64,000 nucleotides of DNA from Phoebastria nigripes (Eukaryota; Chordata; Aves; Procellariiformes; Diomedeidae). A model generated the notes under the pieces. That model was not told the origin of the DNA. It was given only the letters and a program-made list of their open reading frames with translations, and did no database searches. The position numbers were made by a program, and so were the translations under genes. The stretch is from the NCBI GenBank assembly GCA_035582835.1, contig JAYKAV010003099.1:1118459-1182458 (forward strand), read 5' to 3'. Positions 50,101 to 61,900 of this stretch are shown here, piece by piece. Numbering within the stretch: position 1 is the first letter of the stretch; each line of letters opens with the position of its first letter.

Positions 50101-53100
50101 TGCTGAATTCCTGGCTCCATTCACACATTTTAACTTATTACAAGCAATTTAAGTCAAAATCCTTCCACACAGATGCATGAATGCAGTAGATCCAAAGAAA
50201 GAGACACAGATAACTACATGAAAACACTTAAAGCTTGGGGAAAAAAAGAAACCAAAACCACACACAGCAAAAAATAATTCAGATGAGCCAGCGATTTCTC
50301 ATACATTACCTACATCCACAGACAGCAAAGTTCTCTCAGAGAGATTCAGAACATCATATGCCTGGCAAGCCAGTATACAATANTAATGTCGTGCAAAAGA
50401 AAAAAACACGGCCTTTTCCAAAAATGGTCAGCAAGAGGAGCAAGTAGGCCTTCTAAATCAATGGCAAAACTCTCCTTGATTTCAGTACAGATCAGTATCA
50501 AACTCTTCTGCAGACCACCCCCTAGCCCTCACGCAATTTGGAGCATAGCTGAAGAGTAGCTAAAGCCAGTCAACTAAAGAACAAATCTTGGCATTGCTTC
50601 TTGCCATTTTTGCAAGAAAAGTTCTAGCGTTGATACTTACTATGTGTCCACGTGCTAGCTAGACTAGAAGGCTGTATCTAAGTTTGAGCAGCAAAGTGAT
50701 CGGGCAAGCAAAAGAACAATACGCTACAGAGCCTAGCAGAAATACCTTGCAGTGTTGGAAAAAGATACCAGTGCGTTAATATCACTTAGCATCTATCTTG
50801 ACTGATGTGCTGGCCTAACATGCAGTTAGACAGGGAATGTATTTGATCATCAGAGGAAAGTTGGATTTTACCAATGGTATCATACACTTCCCAAGACAAC
50901 CTGGGAGAGCTCTCTACACAAACACACACATACTCCTATGTGTCAATTTAGGATGGCACAGGCTGAGAAAAAAATCTGTTCAAAGGAACGAAGATNACTT
51001 ATAATCAGAGTAATAAGAACCTGTTTCATTTATTTATTTTGCACAAATATAAACATGCTATGTTAAGTTTCCCTGGCAAAGGAAAGTAACTCTAAAAGCT
51101 ATCTCTATATGCTAATGCTATTTTTCCCTCTCCTTTTACCAGGTGCAAATTATTTTTTTTTCCCCAGCCTGGAGCACTCCACAAATATGTAATGGAATGT
51201 GAATCATACTGTACCACACGAGCATATTCCACTGGTTCCAGCATGCAGTGCGATATGGCATGCATCAGATCAGGCTTACACAAAAAGAAATAGTGAGATA
51301 TACGATGGTGATTATTCAAACAAGAAACAAATCAAACGCATTAGCAACATCCATTATGCACTGGAAATGTGGTCATTAAGTCTGATAAAATAAGTATGCA
51401 CACTAAGGTGAACTGGTTAGCTTAAAAGGTTCATCATTTATCCACTTAGTCGAACTAAGCATATTAAAGACAAACTTCAGAAATTTCTTTTTAAACTTTA
51501 ATTCCTCCCNTATTTAAAGTAGCTACAAATATTTCCTTTCCAATAGGCTTAAATGGAATTTAAACCAAATACAGTCAATACTGAGAACTAAGATCTTGTT
51601 TATTTTAGCTTTGGTGAAAAAACACAAATTTATCATCAAGGAGGTTTTTTTTATGGACTTAATTTAATTCCTTAGTTTTTGCTCAACTGTTATTCTCTTA
51701 ACTATTCAAGTCTTTTATACTGAAAATTCTGAATTCTTTCTTATATTCTAAGCAGAGTTTTGTGGTTTGTTTCCCCCCCATGCATACAATTAATGACATT
51801 TGTATGCATTAAAGTGCAGAAATGGGTGCTACTGAACTAGAGATAACTCTACATTTAAAAAAAAAAAAAAAATCACAAAAGAAACAAGAAATACAGAAGT
51901 GACAGAGTTGACAACTACTATGGACACTGCAAAATCTGTCAGTAAACCAGTATAATCTAAGTGGTACTGGACTAGCAGTGAGATAACCTCTATTTACTCC
52001 TTCCTTTACCACCAACTTGCTCAACGATATCCTGCAAGTCAATTCCATTCCTGTAGTTTCTTCTACTCTCACCCAGTTGTCTCTTTAAACAAAACATAAG
52101 CCTACTCAACTTCCTCGAAAGGCTATCAAATGTATGCCTCAAATACAGATGCGATCTTTAAGCACACTAGAATGTAAGTGATAAGCGCTAGGTCAACACT
52201 TCATTACATACTGGTGCAGGTCATTAAATGAGGCTAGAAGACAGGGCTCTGTCACAGATTTTAGTAGCCTGCAGGTCCCCACTCAAATTTCCTTTATTTC
52301 AGATATTGAAAGTTTTTCCTGCGGTCTATACATTTGGTTCAAACAAATAAAGGATTATGAGGCAGAGGAGTGGGACTGAGCTCTCTGTGGAAAGGCAGAG
52401 AGATTGTGGGGACAGGTGACTGCCTGATCATGCCTGCCTTTTCCAAGTGCACTGCTCTTTGGAATTTGCAACCGAGACAACAGCTCTCATCTTCCCAGAG
52501 AGAAAATGAAAACCACCAAATCCAGCAAGTGCAGGAGAAAGGGTATCAAGGCTAAGGAAAGCAAAGGAACAAAGAAAAATCTCTGCAAGTTGAAATAAAC
52601 CCAGTAAACTCAGCCAAAAGCAAGCAGGCTTGTATACTAGAAGTACAATTGTTTCATTTTTTTTATATATAGTGGAATTGATATTCCATTTTCACACTTC
52701 ACCATAAAGAAAATAAGTATTTTGTTCTGATATGCAAAATGTTAATTCTGTCTTTCCTCCCGTTATGCCAGCTTCAGTCTCATTAATTTACCATACAANT
52801 CCAGCAACTGTCGTAACAGGCCCAAACTGGTTTGTCAAATCTTCTAACCCCATCTCAATGAATAACAGTGTTCTGGTTTTGACAGATTTACAAACCTGTG
52901 CAAGAGCAGGTGCAAGAGCAGTGCAGGAGCATTATTTAATGAACTACTGCAAACATCTGGGTATCTTAACTATGGATTCAAAAATTAAGCAACCATTTAA
53001 ACCGACCAGCTTTTATATCACCTTAGTGCTGTGATCAATTGCCTACTTACAACAAAAACAGTAAATGCAACCATTTCAACTGTTGTTAATTTTCTAGTTT

Positions 53101-55973
53101 TTTTGCTGCTACTCCATATCCCTCACTCCTGCACTGTGGAAACAATTTTGAAATGCTGTGAAGTGATTATGCTATATGCTGTACAGTATGCAAAAATCAT
53201 GTTATGAAAACTAAGCCTGATGACCCAAAAGCTTACACAGCTTTTTTTCAAAGACCATCTAAGAAGCATTGTAATGGAAGCAAACACTCTGAAGAAATTT
53301 AAAAAGCCATGATTTTGTGGATGACAACTGGTGTAAAAGTAGTTCACTTACAGGTACTAATTTCCAATACCATTTGGAAGGAGACTGCTCAGGAAGCAAG
53401 GAAAGGAACGTAGGAATAGGAAAGGAACATCAGCAATGCAAGTTAAAAGCAGTAATACTTAAATGCACTTCAGCAATAAACACTTTCATATTTTAGAGGG
53501 GTTGTAGCCTAGAAATTTAGATTTAAAAATATTAAAATGAGACCCAAAAGTCAATAGAGAGTCAAATAGTTAAAGGGATCCTTCAGACCATACATCAACT
53601 GCTAAATTAAACAGCTCTTTAGCCCCTTATCATTGAAGGATATTATTTTACATAAAAAGCACATAAAAAAAAAACCTTTGCCACTAACATGAAAGTTAAA
53701 AAATTGTGCCTTGTTCANATGTTACACTTTTATCCCCTTTGCACAGCAATGCCAATTTGAGGAAAGGACATAGCAGTTTTTCTTATGGCTTTATGAAATC
53801 ATAGATTGAGAGTTCAGATAGCTGATATACATTATGTTTGAGAAAGATCTATTCTACATTCTCCAGAAATGAAAGTGTACTATATTTTGCAATGTTAGTG
53901 CATTGTGATATAATTTCAAGGGAAAAAGGTGGAAAAAAATACAAAACACACACATATAACATTTGAATGCCAAGAGTATGCTTACTAGATAGAACTTGAA
54001 TAAGCCTCTGAATATACGTTAGACAATTAACCCATGCAAAATGAATATGCCCCAAGAGCTTTCGAAATATATAATATATATTTTGTGCTGCGAAAGCTGA
54101 GTCATATTTACCCATGTAAAGTTGATACAAGTTATTTTAGGTTGAAAGAAGTTATTTTAGTCCAACTGAAACATACAGGAAAGTCAGAAGATACCAGTGG
54201 GCTTGAAAGGTAAGGAAGGGCACTGATGATAGACACAAAACAAATTGCATGCACAAAATCTCAGGAGTTTTGGGGACTGGATGCCTCACATTTCTCTGGC
54301 AAANAAAATACTGAGATGTTTATATTTAAATCCATTAATCATCAATACACAAAATCACAACTGAAGACAATTTTGTTTTACCTTTTGGTGCCCCGGACTT
54401 TCCATTAGTTGCTGTTTTAATTTAATCTCTTTCTCTGTTATCTCTCTCATTTTAAGGTTCACCTAAAAGGGCACAGCATAGGAAAGATATTAAAATACAT
54501 CCGAATATGTATTTCCATAAGTCAAGTTTTCTTCTTCCTCCCCTTACTTAATGGTCAATCCATTCTACAAACATAAAAAGTTCATAGAATAATGTGTTAC
54601 AACAGTTTTCAAGACCAACTATCTTATTAGCACTAGCTATAATCACAACAAGGGAATCTTGGGTTTGCAAAGGAGATATTCTCTTCGAAATGTGGCTCTG
54701 TTGTTACTCGAAAGGGTTTCAGTAACTTAACCTCTACCCTTTGAAAAGTTTCAGTATTTCTGTTAAATGTATTCAGGCTAGTCAGAATTAAATCTATCCT
54801 GTTATTTAACATGAAATGATGCTTCACCTAAAGGAAAAAAAAAAAAAAACAAAACAAAAAAAACCCGAACAAAAAACCACCACACCTCATAGCAGCTCAT
54901 CTGAAAATAAAGAACCCAATTTCGACAGTTTTCCTAATTTAGTTCTTAATTATCTTCTTTATTTTAAAATTTGCCTTGAAAAATTTACCAGCTTTATTAC
55001 AGCATCCCTAAGAAAAAGAAATTGCATTTCTCTGCTAGTCTGATCCTCTTTCCCAATGCATATGGAAACCTTGGGAAGCCAAGCAAGAAGATGAAATTAG
55101 AATACGTTGCAGTAATAAGGGAATCAAATACCATTAATAATAATCTGTATTAGGAGGATATTATACCCAGCTACCACTGGACTTGAGGTAACGAGTAACA
55201 ACACAGTAATTAAAGCAGTTCTATTCATCTGAAGTGGAAAAGATGATAGAAATGCACAGGTAAGAAAGATGGAAGGAAGACACTCATCAGAACCTTTTTA
55301 AAAATCTGAAAAGTGACAATAAGAAACAGGCACNCTTTTCTCAAAGTAAACTTTACCTTGTTAATCCAGAAAACCATTGCATCCTCCAAATCATAGGGCA
55401 GCTCTTTTGAGGCACTGAATGTAGAGAAACGCTTGACACTAGCAACCACCTTTTCAATGCTGATCATTTCTACAGTATAGGCCATCATAAGAGCATCAAT
55501 CATTGCCATATGAGAACTCTAAAAGAAGAAAACAATGAGTATTGAAAAATAAAATCCTTTAAGAAAAAAAAAATTATATATTCTAACTGTATTTAAAATG
55601 AAAAATTCCTGAGGTTAGTGACCTAGAAATTAAGAGCTCTTCATTCCATTAACTATTTTAAATACTGTTAAATAAAAAGAAGATCATTAGGTGGATTTAA
55701 TTAAGCTAACCATTTTGATTGGTGCACAGCCTAGATCAGATTCAGACACAGGTGTATCATCACTCTCCATGACGTAAATCCCTTTTCGAGACAGAGCCTG
55801 GATCACTGACTGGTGTCCCTGCAGAGCAGCCACCTGATCCCCCTTCAGAATGAGGCTACAGACACGACAGTACAGCTCGCTGGACAGCAGCAGCTTGATG
55901 ACGGGTGGTTTAATATGTTCTTGCTCATATTGATCTATGTAAAATGGGTCCTTCAGCTCCTCTGGAACATTAT
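39933..55973 (-). CDS. CAMSAP1: CAMSAP1, calmodulin-regulated spectrin-associated protein 1, 16 coding exons, 5' partial
   Basis: A cytoplasmic protein that binds and tracks growing microtubule minus ends through its CKK domain and links microtubules to spectrin and calmodulin. Sixteen exons join into 1555 codons without a break. Order along the visible protein: conserved N-terminal region (1-169), CH domain (about 170-300), Ser-rich disordered region with the RSISKDSLASNIV block, two coiled coils inside the giant exon, a Glu/Lys/Arg-rich coiled coil (about 1228-1320) and CKK (about 1416-1550), ending KKTQTRK. Agreement with human CAMSAP1 (about 1600 residues) is high throughout, which excludes CAMSAP2 and CAMSAP3; synteny agrees. 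The usual first exon (about 54 residues, ending in an Arg before DN) is not seen and should lie beyond 64 kb. Confidence 0.97.
40579..40697 (-). CDS. CAMSAP1: CAMSAP1 exon 16: start of the CKK domain
   Basis: Encodes PKLFKEPSSKSNKPIIHNAI then SHCCLAGKVNEPHKNSILE. Acceptor attttccttag, donor gtaaac. Confidence 0.97.
40939..41054 (-). CDS. CAMSAP1: CAMSAP1 exon 15: linker before CKK
   Basis: Encodes VESMESLPILSRNPSRNTER then DWENASTASSIASVAEYT. The acceptor CAACAG is preceded on the coding strand by T31 then C18, a purely homopolymeric polypyrimidine tract. Donor gtgact. Confidence 0.95.
41060..41108. repeat. G18-A31 homopolymer pair (T31-C18 on the CAMSAP1 strand)
   Basis: Eighteen G directly joined to thirty-one A on the plus strand, forming the whole polypyrimidine tract of CAMSAP1 exon 15. 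The exact lengths are probably unreliable in a draft assembly. Confidence 0.85.
41456..41558 (-). CDS. CAMSAP1: CAMSAP1 exon 14: Ser-rich linker
   Basis: Encodes DNLSSAQSGSSLSLASAATT then EPESVHSGGTPSQ, matching mammalian CAMSAP1. Acceptor attttgtag, donor gtaaag. Confidence 0.96.
41644..41852 (-). CDS. CAMSAP1: CAMSAP1 exon 13: charged coiled coil
   Basis: Encodes RKAEEDRIRKEEEKARREL, IKQEYLRKKQQQILEEQG and the basic KPKSKPKKPRPKSVHREE. The N at 41739 is silent (Leu). Acceptor gttttttcag, donor gtaaga. Confidence 0.96.
41940..42076 (-). CDS. CAMSAP1: CAMSAP1 exon 12: charged coiled coil
   Basis: Encodes DEQKAEDELAKKRAAFLLKQ then QRKAEEARIRKQQLEAEVEQ and KRDEA. Alternating Glu/Lys/Arg heptads form the third coiled coil before CKK. 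Acceptor gaatttttcag, donor gtaata. Confidence 0.97.
42077..43279 (-). other. CAMSAP1: CAMSAP1 intron between exons 11 and 12, with assembly gap
   Basis: Holds 42 Ns (42329-42370) directly after A18 (42311-42328). The neighbouring exons join in frame with no missing conserved residues, so no coding sequence appears lost in the gap. Confidence 0.8.
43280..45716 (-). CDS. CAMSAP1: CAMSAP1 exon 11: giant 2.4-kb exon
   Basis: 812 codons. Starts PLSQPTPFALHHSASSDVD, then RSISKDSLASNIVNVTPKNQ, the acidic EIEDEDEELIAI, DSFYLEPLMPAVLKPAKEKQ, IGEEESAKLQEDMKVKEHED, coiled coil QLHMQLEEKRRAIEAQKKKM, coiled coil SIEKLNETISTLQQAILKIS, VHFVEPLSPTG-like IHFVEPLSPTG, and ends GDQKSGVGFFFK. Mostly disordered and Ser-rich. 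Single Ns at 43570 and 45479 fall where mammals have Glu and a hydrophobic residue. Acceptor cttatcttttctag, donor gtaaat. Confidence 0.97.
46086..46170 (-). CDS. CAMSAP1: CAMSAP1 exon 10
   Basis: Encodes HRHRSNSLTRVDGQPRGSVL then AWPERKP, a conserved block of the CAMSAP family between the CH domain and the giant exon. Acceptor aatatttcag, donor gtaaca. Confidence 0.95.
46433..46465. repeat. A18-G15 homopolymer pair in a CAMSAP1 intron
   Basis: Eighteen A joined to fifteen G, 263 bases upstream of exon 10 on the minus strand. Same composition as the tract at 41060-41108. Confidence 0.85.
47008..47102 (-). CDS. CAMSAP1: CAMSAP1 exon 9
   Basis: Encodes GKGGSPAFSPSHPLLPLRQK then QQKSLQGEDSP, matching the family block SHPLLPLRQKQQKS. 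Acceptor ctgaattag, donor gtaagt. Exons 9 and 10 together are 180 bases, so they could be skipped as a pair in frame. Confidence 0.93.
47825..48002 (-). CDS. CAMSAP1: CAMSAP1 exon 8: after the CH domain
   Basis: Encodes KTVLQQKSSRPPVPISNATK, RSFMASPASTSPADLQPSAQ and RYYLHPEEPDY. The middle is variable, the ends are conserved. Acceptor tatgcacag, donor gtaagt. Confidence 0.95.
48427..48523 (-). CDS. CAMSAP1: CAMSAP1 exon 7: end of the CH domain
   Basis: Encodes PNVMVFIAELFWWFENVKPD then FVQPRDIQEIKD. The AELFWWFE helix closes the calponin-homology fold. Acceptor ctgttttag, donor gtaagt. Confidence 0.97.
48621..48760 (-). CDS. CAMSAP1: CAMSAP1 exon 6: CH domain
   Basis: Encodes ICLKEVTSIADSLYNIQLLR then EFSNEYLNKCFYLTLEDMLY and APLVLK. 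Acceptor cacctttctag, donor gtaaga. Confidence 0.97.
49703..49722. repeat. Poly(T) tract, 20 bases, just downstream of the CAMSAP1 exon 5 donor
   Basis: On the minus strand it is an A20 run starting 20 bases after the GT of the exon 5 donor. Similar tracts occur at 51857-51872, 58397-58413, 58976-58991 and 60342-60358. Confidence 0.85.
49742..49883 (-). CDS. CAMSAP1: CAMSAP1 exon 5: start of the CH domain
   Basis: Encodes VRYRRDHLSSRQLPYFPLLE, DLMKDGSDGAALLAVIHYYC and PEQMKLD, the first CH helices. Acceptor acttttgttag, donor gtatgt. Confidence 0.97.
49884..54381 (-). other. CAMSAP1: CAMSAP1 intron between exons 4 and 5
   Basis: A 4.5-kb AT-rich intron with poly(A) tracts. No conserved coding segment and no repeat family was recognised. 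Confidence 0.65.
54382..54462 (-). CDS. CAMSAP1: CAMSAP1 exon 4
   Basis: Twenty-seven whole codons, VNLKMREITEKEIKLKQQLM then ESPGHQK. Acceptor gtgcccttttag, donor gtaaaa. Phase 0 at both ends, so skipping would keep frame. Confidence 0.96.
55357..55518 (-). CDS. CAMSAP1: CAMSAP1 exon 3
   Basis: Fifty-four whole codons: SSHMAMIDALMMAYTVEMIS, IEKVVASVKRFSTFSASKEL and PYDLEDAMVFWINK. Acceptor cttcttttag, donor gtaaag. Confidence 0.97.
55711..55973 (-). CDS. CAMSAP1: CAMSAP1 exon 2 (first exon visible)
   Basis: Starts with two bases of a split Asp codon, then NVPEELKDPFYIDQYEQEHI, KPPVIKLLLSSELYCRVCSL, ILKGDQVAALQGHQSVIQAL and SRKGIYVMESDDTP, ending PIKM. Acceptor cgttgtttcag; the donor GTTAGC is weak. 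Confidence 0.97.
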
Positions 55974-58900
55974 CTGAAACAACGAAGAAAAGTTTCAACA
56001 AGTGGCACAGTAAGTGGCAAGAGTTATAAAAAAAAGTAAACATTTTTACTTTAATTCAAAGATAGCATATGAAAGAACAAAAAAATCAAGCACAGGAAAT
56101 ACTCAATGTAATGAAGTCTGCAGTTTCATATTGCAAATGGTTTTCAATAGGTCTTTATGCTTAAATTTTAATTAAGTAAAGCATATATAATTGGCTCCTG
56201 CTGTATACATACTTCAGTAAAAATCCCATACATCACTTGAGAAAGTTAGCTTTCTCAAGATACTAGAGTCCCTTTCAAGAAGGCACTTCAACATCGACAA
56301 AAGTCCCCCTGCCCTCTACACATCTCTAGCTGTTTCCTTGAATAAGACCCAGCTTAATCAGAATGGTACACTACCACCTCTATTGATTAGTCCATATTAT
56401 TAGTATTTTAATTTTATTTGGAATTATAACTCATTTAGTTAGACCACAGGCTAAAATGCTCTGTGTATCAGATGGGCAAAGTATATATATCTTCAAAGCA
56501 AAATTTACAGCTACTTCAAGCAATATCCCAAAACATCTGTGCACAGCGATTAAATAACTGCAACGCTCAGTCACTAAGCGGGGCCAGCCAAACATTCTCA
56601 AATTGAAAAAGAAAACTAAGCCACCTATTTCTTGGTTCTAAACTGCCAAAGTTCATAGAAAGACCGAAATACCTGACTAAAACCTTGAGCATTTTACAAA
56701 CTGTCTGCAAAACAATTGAGTCTCCAGTGATCTGATTGTCTATGTTTTTGAAGACAAGAGTATTGAAGCAAACTATTGCAGCTTTTCAGCCTTTATATGA
56801 AAACTAAAGCCTCTGAAGCAAAACCATTCCACTTGGATTTGGATTCAACATGAATTTTAAACCAAGTCTAAAATTAACTTCTTTTGGAATGGCACAATTT
56901 CCACGAGTTGTCTTATGATTTTATCAAACTGAACACAGATCCTGCGTGTAGTAAATTACATGCAAGTTAAAATTAACAACACAGAAGACTTCATCCTCGC
57001 ACACCACTTCTTCCCCACCAGTTCCCAACCCTCATAAAGACTTACACTTTTGCTACTGATCAGCACAGCTTCATAGCCGGAGGGAAAGAAAGGCACTAAC
57101 AACAACAAATGTTCCGATCACTCTAAACATGCCTAAGACATTTCAAATCCGTACGTCGCTAGCCAAAGTACTGCCAGTGTTAAAGGTTGTAACACTACAA
57201 CACAAGGCAAACGTCAACTGAATGCAACAGTTGAAAGTGGAAGGAATCGCTGTTGTAAGCAATAGTTTACTGATATTATTGAAAAGACATAAACCAAGTT
57301 AAAAATAGATATATCCCAAAATAAATACTTCCACTCATATTCAGTAATCAGACTAGAAGGTACTGATGTTTATAACAGCCTAGCAGTAATAATGAGAGTC
57401 TTCAACTCCAGGAAAAATACTTTTTAGCCTCAATTGTGTTGTCTTAATAGAAGCCTGACATTTCATAATTTTCAAACATAAAATTCTATCTTATGCTATC
57501 CAGCCACTCTGAAGATCCTCCCCCGAAGTCACTTCAACAGTTCATTTTAAATATGTACATCTACAGTTAAAAGAATTATTAATTTGGGAGCATATTTACT
57601 TTTCATTCAGCTCATTTCCAGAATAATTAAATTTCCCCATTCAGAAAAACTCCTACCCATAGCATATCTTTGAACTGCAAAATAAGCCACACAGTATTTG
57701 TGTACTGCAGAGCGCTTAATGTTCATAAAGAAAAGAAACTGAGACAGAATGTTATCAATTACATGAGCCAGAAGTACGTCACAAATAAAAATATGTAGTA
57801 AACCAGTGTTGTTGTAACAGCTCTAGCAGCTACTCAGTCATACAGTACTGCCCCTATCTTTCAAAATGGAAAGCTTTTTGAAATTTTTTAAAAATTAAGA
57901 TCACTATTTTTCCTTTATGTGACATTGAATGCTGTGATATACGGACTATATACTGAAGATGGTTGGAAGAGACACAGTAAAACCCCACTGGCACTACATA
58001 AGTAGCATTTGTTAACATGGGTGTCCGTTTTTAGTGAAATAGATAATAAATTCAAATATTTTAAATCTTCTTAACATTAGTCAACCTGACCTAAAATCAA
58101 AGGCTGTTGAAAGCTAATTCCATTTAATGGTCATTGCCATGTCCAGAAAGAGAACTACAGCTTCCATTTCTAAAGACTGGGGAAAGACCCACAAACCAAA
58201 ACGTAAAGCAGCTCATATAATCCAACATTTTAGCTTCATTACAAGCAGCTACACCTTTAACAACCAAAGACACGTTGCTTTTTACTAAAATTATTTACGA
58301 AAGGAAATAACAGAATACTAGCTCACAAAATATCTGTGAAGAAGTACATTTCTGGTAAGAGCATTAGCACCGCTCCAAGTTTTGAAGGCTTTTTTTAAAA
58401 AAAAAAAAAAAAACAAAAGCACGCAAATTCAAAATGTCTGAAATCTGAAGTACTTAGATGAGGGTTTTAGTACGAACATGTGCCCTCCACCAGCTCCAGA
58501 GACCACCGCAGAGCAGGGTAACCGAGGTGACTGTCTGAAACCNCGCTGCGAGTAATGGCTGGACAAAGAAACCCTGAACTTCTCCTCCAGCGCATCGGCT
58601 GCCCAGCTATCTACACAGACCACTGCCTCAGCAGACAGACAGCTCATGTCGGATTTTCTTCAGGTCCCTTTTCCACAAGGCAGACTGCGATTATTTTATA
58701 GACTGTAATTACAGAAAGCAAAAAGCATTCTCTTCAACACTAACATACCCACAAGGGATACAATCTATTGGATTGGGAGCTTTACACAAATTATTAGAAC
58801 AGAAGCGACTATTGGAACACGATGCTCAGCTTCCTGTGTAACAGGGGCAGTAAGACTTCCCACATTAATTTTCGTTTAAACTAGCAACATTTTAATGATT

Positions 58901-61900
58901 TTTAAAAGCCTTTTCTAGCAGTAAATGGATCTAGTTCTTAGTGATGAGATTCCATGTCACAAAAATCAATATATTAAAAAAAAAAAAAAAATTACACCTT
59001 GTATCTTGGCTACTGTTCTTTAGTCTGTACGTCCAGTCAAGAGATCTGAAATCTTTTTCTTCTACATTGAAGAACCCTCTAATTTCATGTTTCTGATCTC
59101 CATATAATTGCTTAAGGACTGAATGGATTTGGATTGACAAGGATTAAAGATACNGGGGTGGGGAGGGGAAAACTTCTAGTACCAGGATTAATAATTTCAA
59201 GACTATCATAAGAAGTTACTCATGAACATTAATCCTCCCATAATTGCAACTTATTTCACCGTAAACACTTGCCCAGTTTTATTTTCTACATTAGTATATA
59301 CAACAGTTCTGCCAGCTAAATTTGCGTGTGACAGAAAGGAACAGTTTTGAAACTAATTTGATGTCCTGACTAAAGGCCCACAGAAATTTTAAGACATAAA
59401 AACCACATCAAAGCTCAAGAGTGGTAATATTAACTTTACTATTTAATTCAAATTTATTTCATACTGGACATAATNGTAATATCCACACGGCAAGCACAAA
59501 TAGATGAAAAATAAACAGCAGGAAAAACTGTAATGCAAAAAGGATGCTACAGAAGTATGTAACTCCGAGTTGAGAAACTTCCAAATATCATACTTGCAGA
59601 TGACCTGTACACAATGCAGGTCTCTCAGACAGGGTAACACAGCCTTCCTAGACAGCCCCAGACACAAAAAGTGCTCTAATTGTGAGGTATCTTCAATACT
59701 TGAAATCCGCATCTGAAAGTGCAACGTAAGAGACCTATCTTATCTTTCACATCTCTGCTAATTATTCTTATCTGTAGTATAATGCCACGTAACTCTTGNA
59801 GCACCCAGGTCTGCTCGTTCTCCAAAAGCCCCTTAAAAATGTCAAAATTGCCACATTGCCAAAAATCTCAGAAATACGTTGTCAGTTTTAGAACAATTAT
59901 ACACCACCAGAGTTAACCTAACGCTAATTTAAACAACACACTATGGATACACAAGTAGCCACTGGTATTATGGATAGCTTTTCTCCCCAGTTTTTATGGA
60001 TCGGGCAAATTCCAAACGTGTCATATGCTTTTTGCTTGCCTCACTACAGAATGTGTCAATGCTCTTTTTGAAGAAAATGTCCCGGTCTTTCCAAGTCCCA
60101 GTTTCTATAAGCATCTTTTTCAACACCTTACTTTCATGACCTATAACTGAACTTAGATGTTAGAAAAATTCAGTTTGTTAAAACTTGTATTTTTACACAT
60201 TTATGCTTTGGAATTCAGAAAAAATCAACACGAAAAATTAACTTCTGAGCAATTAACTTCTAAGCTATAGCTACACAAATTTCTGCTCAAGCAGTTTAAC
60301 AAATCCTACCAAAGCAAACCAAAAATAATTAAACCATGCCCTTTTTTTTTTTTTTTTTACTTATAAAAAGGTCTCTGACACCATCTTAATTTCAACAGGA
60401 AGTCACTTTTATGTTACTATTGCATGTTATCGAAAAGCTTGCAAACACCTTCTGTTTTTCCTAATGTGCTTTCTTAGTTGTTACCCCAGGAAAATATTAG
60501 CATCAACTTCAACGCAAGCTTTACAGTCGCCAGTTTTAGACAAACTGAGGTGTTCAAAAGACATAAAGCTTAAAAACTACCAGTATTTTAATAGTAACTT
60601 AAAAACAATGGCAGGTAACCTGATAATCAGATCTGTGAAGGCATACATCATTAATTCAGTTTGTCCTAAGTTTTCTATCAAGAATTGTTGAAGAATTTAT
60701 CATGCTACACTCAATATCAGAGTTGACTGGATCTCTTTCACGCATGGATTTTATGTAAATTTTATACCATGTTACTTAGTTGCATGCAGTCAGCTTATAA
60801 TAGAGCAAAACCACTCATTTTTGCTGTTTCCCACACTTATAAAAACAAAGTAATAAGGTATTTTTTCCAAGTTTCAGCAGCATAAACTCTTAAGTGTTCT
60901 TGTCCCACTGAGCCTAGTGGAGAGATACCCCTATCAGCTATTTTTATGAGATGAAGGACTCAAAAATAAACCATCATAACTTCTCATGAAGCAATTCTTT
61001 TGGTCTGTTCCATCATATCAATGAGTTCTAATCTCTCAAAAACCTGTCAGTTCCAAGTATAAATCATTGTGTACAACATAGTTTACAGGATTACAAAAAT
61101 AACTTCACTTGTAACAACTGAGAGACAATTATTGCCAGACTCTCCTCTCCTCGCTTTTGGGTAGGGACCATTTCTTTATCATCTCACTTACAAAAACCTG
61201 TTCAAAGACGACTACCTGATTATGATTTGATAAAGAAAAATACAGCAATCCAAACAAATTTGACTTATCGCTTGAACTGGAGAAGTGGATACACCCCAGA
61301 TCTTATTTTACCTCCAGAAGCATGAAGAACTGGTTTCACATGGAAAGAGAGCCAAAGCATCATGGTAAACAGAACGAAGCTTATTCACATTCTGAGTAGG
61401 ATTTCATTAGTATCAGTATCTGTTCACAGAATTATTTAGTACTGTATGGATGTCCTCTAAGCTGCAGATCATGAGCAGAAGCTACACGTTCTCAGCAACT
61501 AAGACCACCTGCATTACAATAAAAACATTCTTTGTTGGTTCTCATTACAGAACTGTATTATAAACTCCGTAAGTGATCTATAATATTACGCATGAAAATT
61601 TACATACAACAGGCAGAAAAAAAAACAAGCTAAAGATTGTGTATGCTGCTGGTGAGAGTGACTGCACTTTCATTATCATATCTTTTGATCAAGCATAAAG
61701 CCACAAACCTGGATTAAGCAGAAGAGACAAAATAATAATTATGGAATTCTTCACCCCTCTAAACTTCACACAAGTAATATTCAGTGTTTATAAAATGGGC
61801 ATTACTAAAGAAACAAATGTTTAACTGTTGAATATTTACACAACAGCTTTCTTAAAAATATTTTTACTATGGATCTGAGAAGAAAGCTGACAAAGAATAG

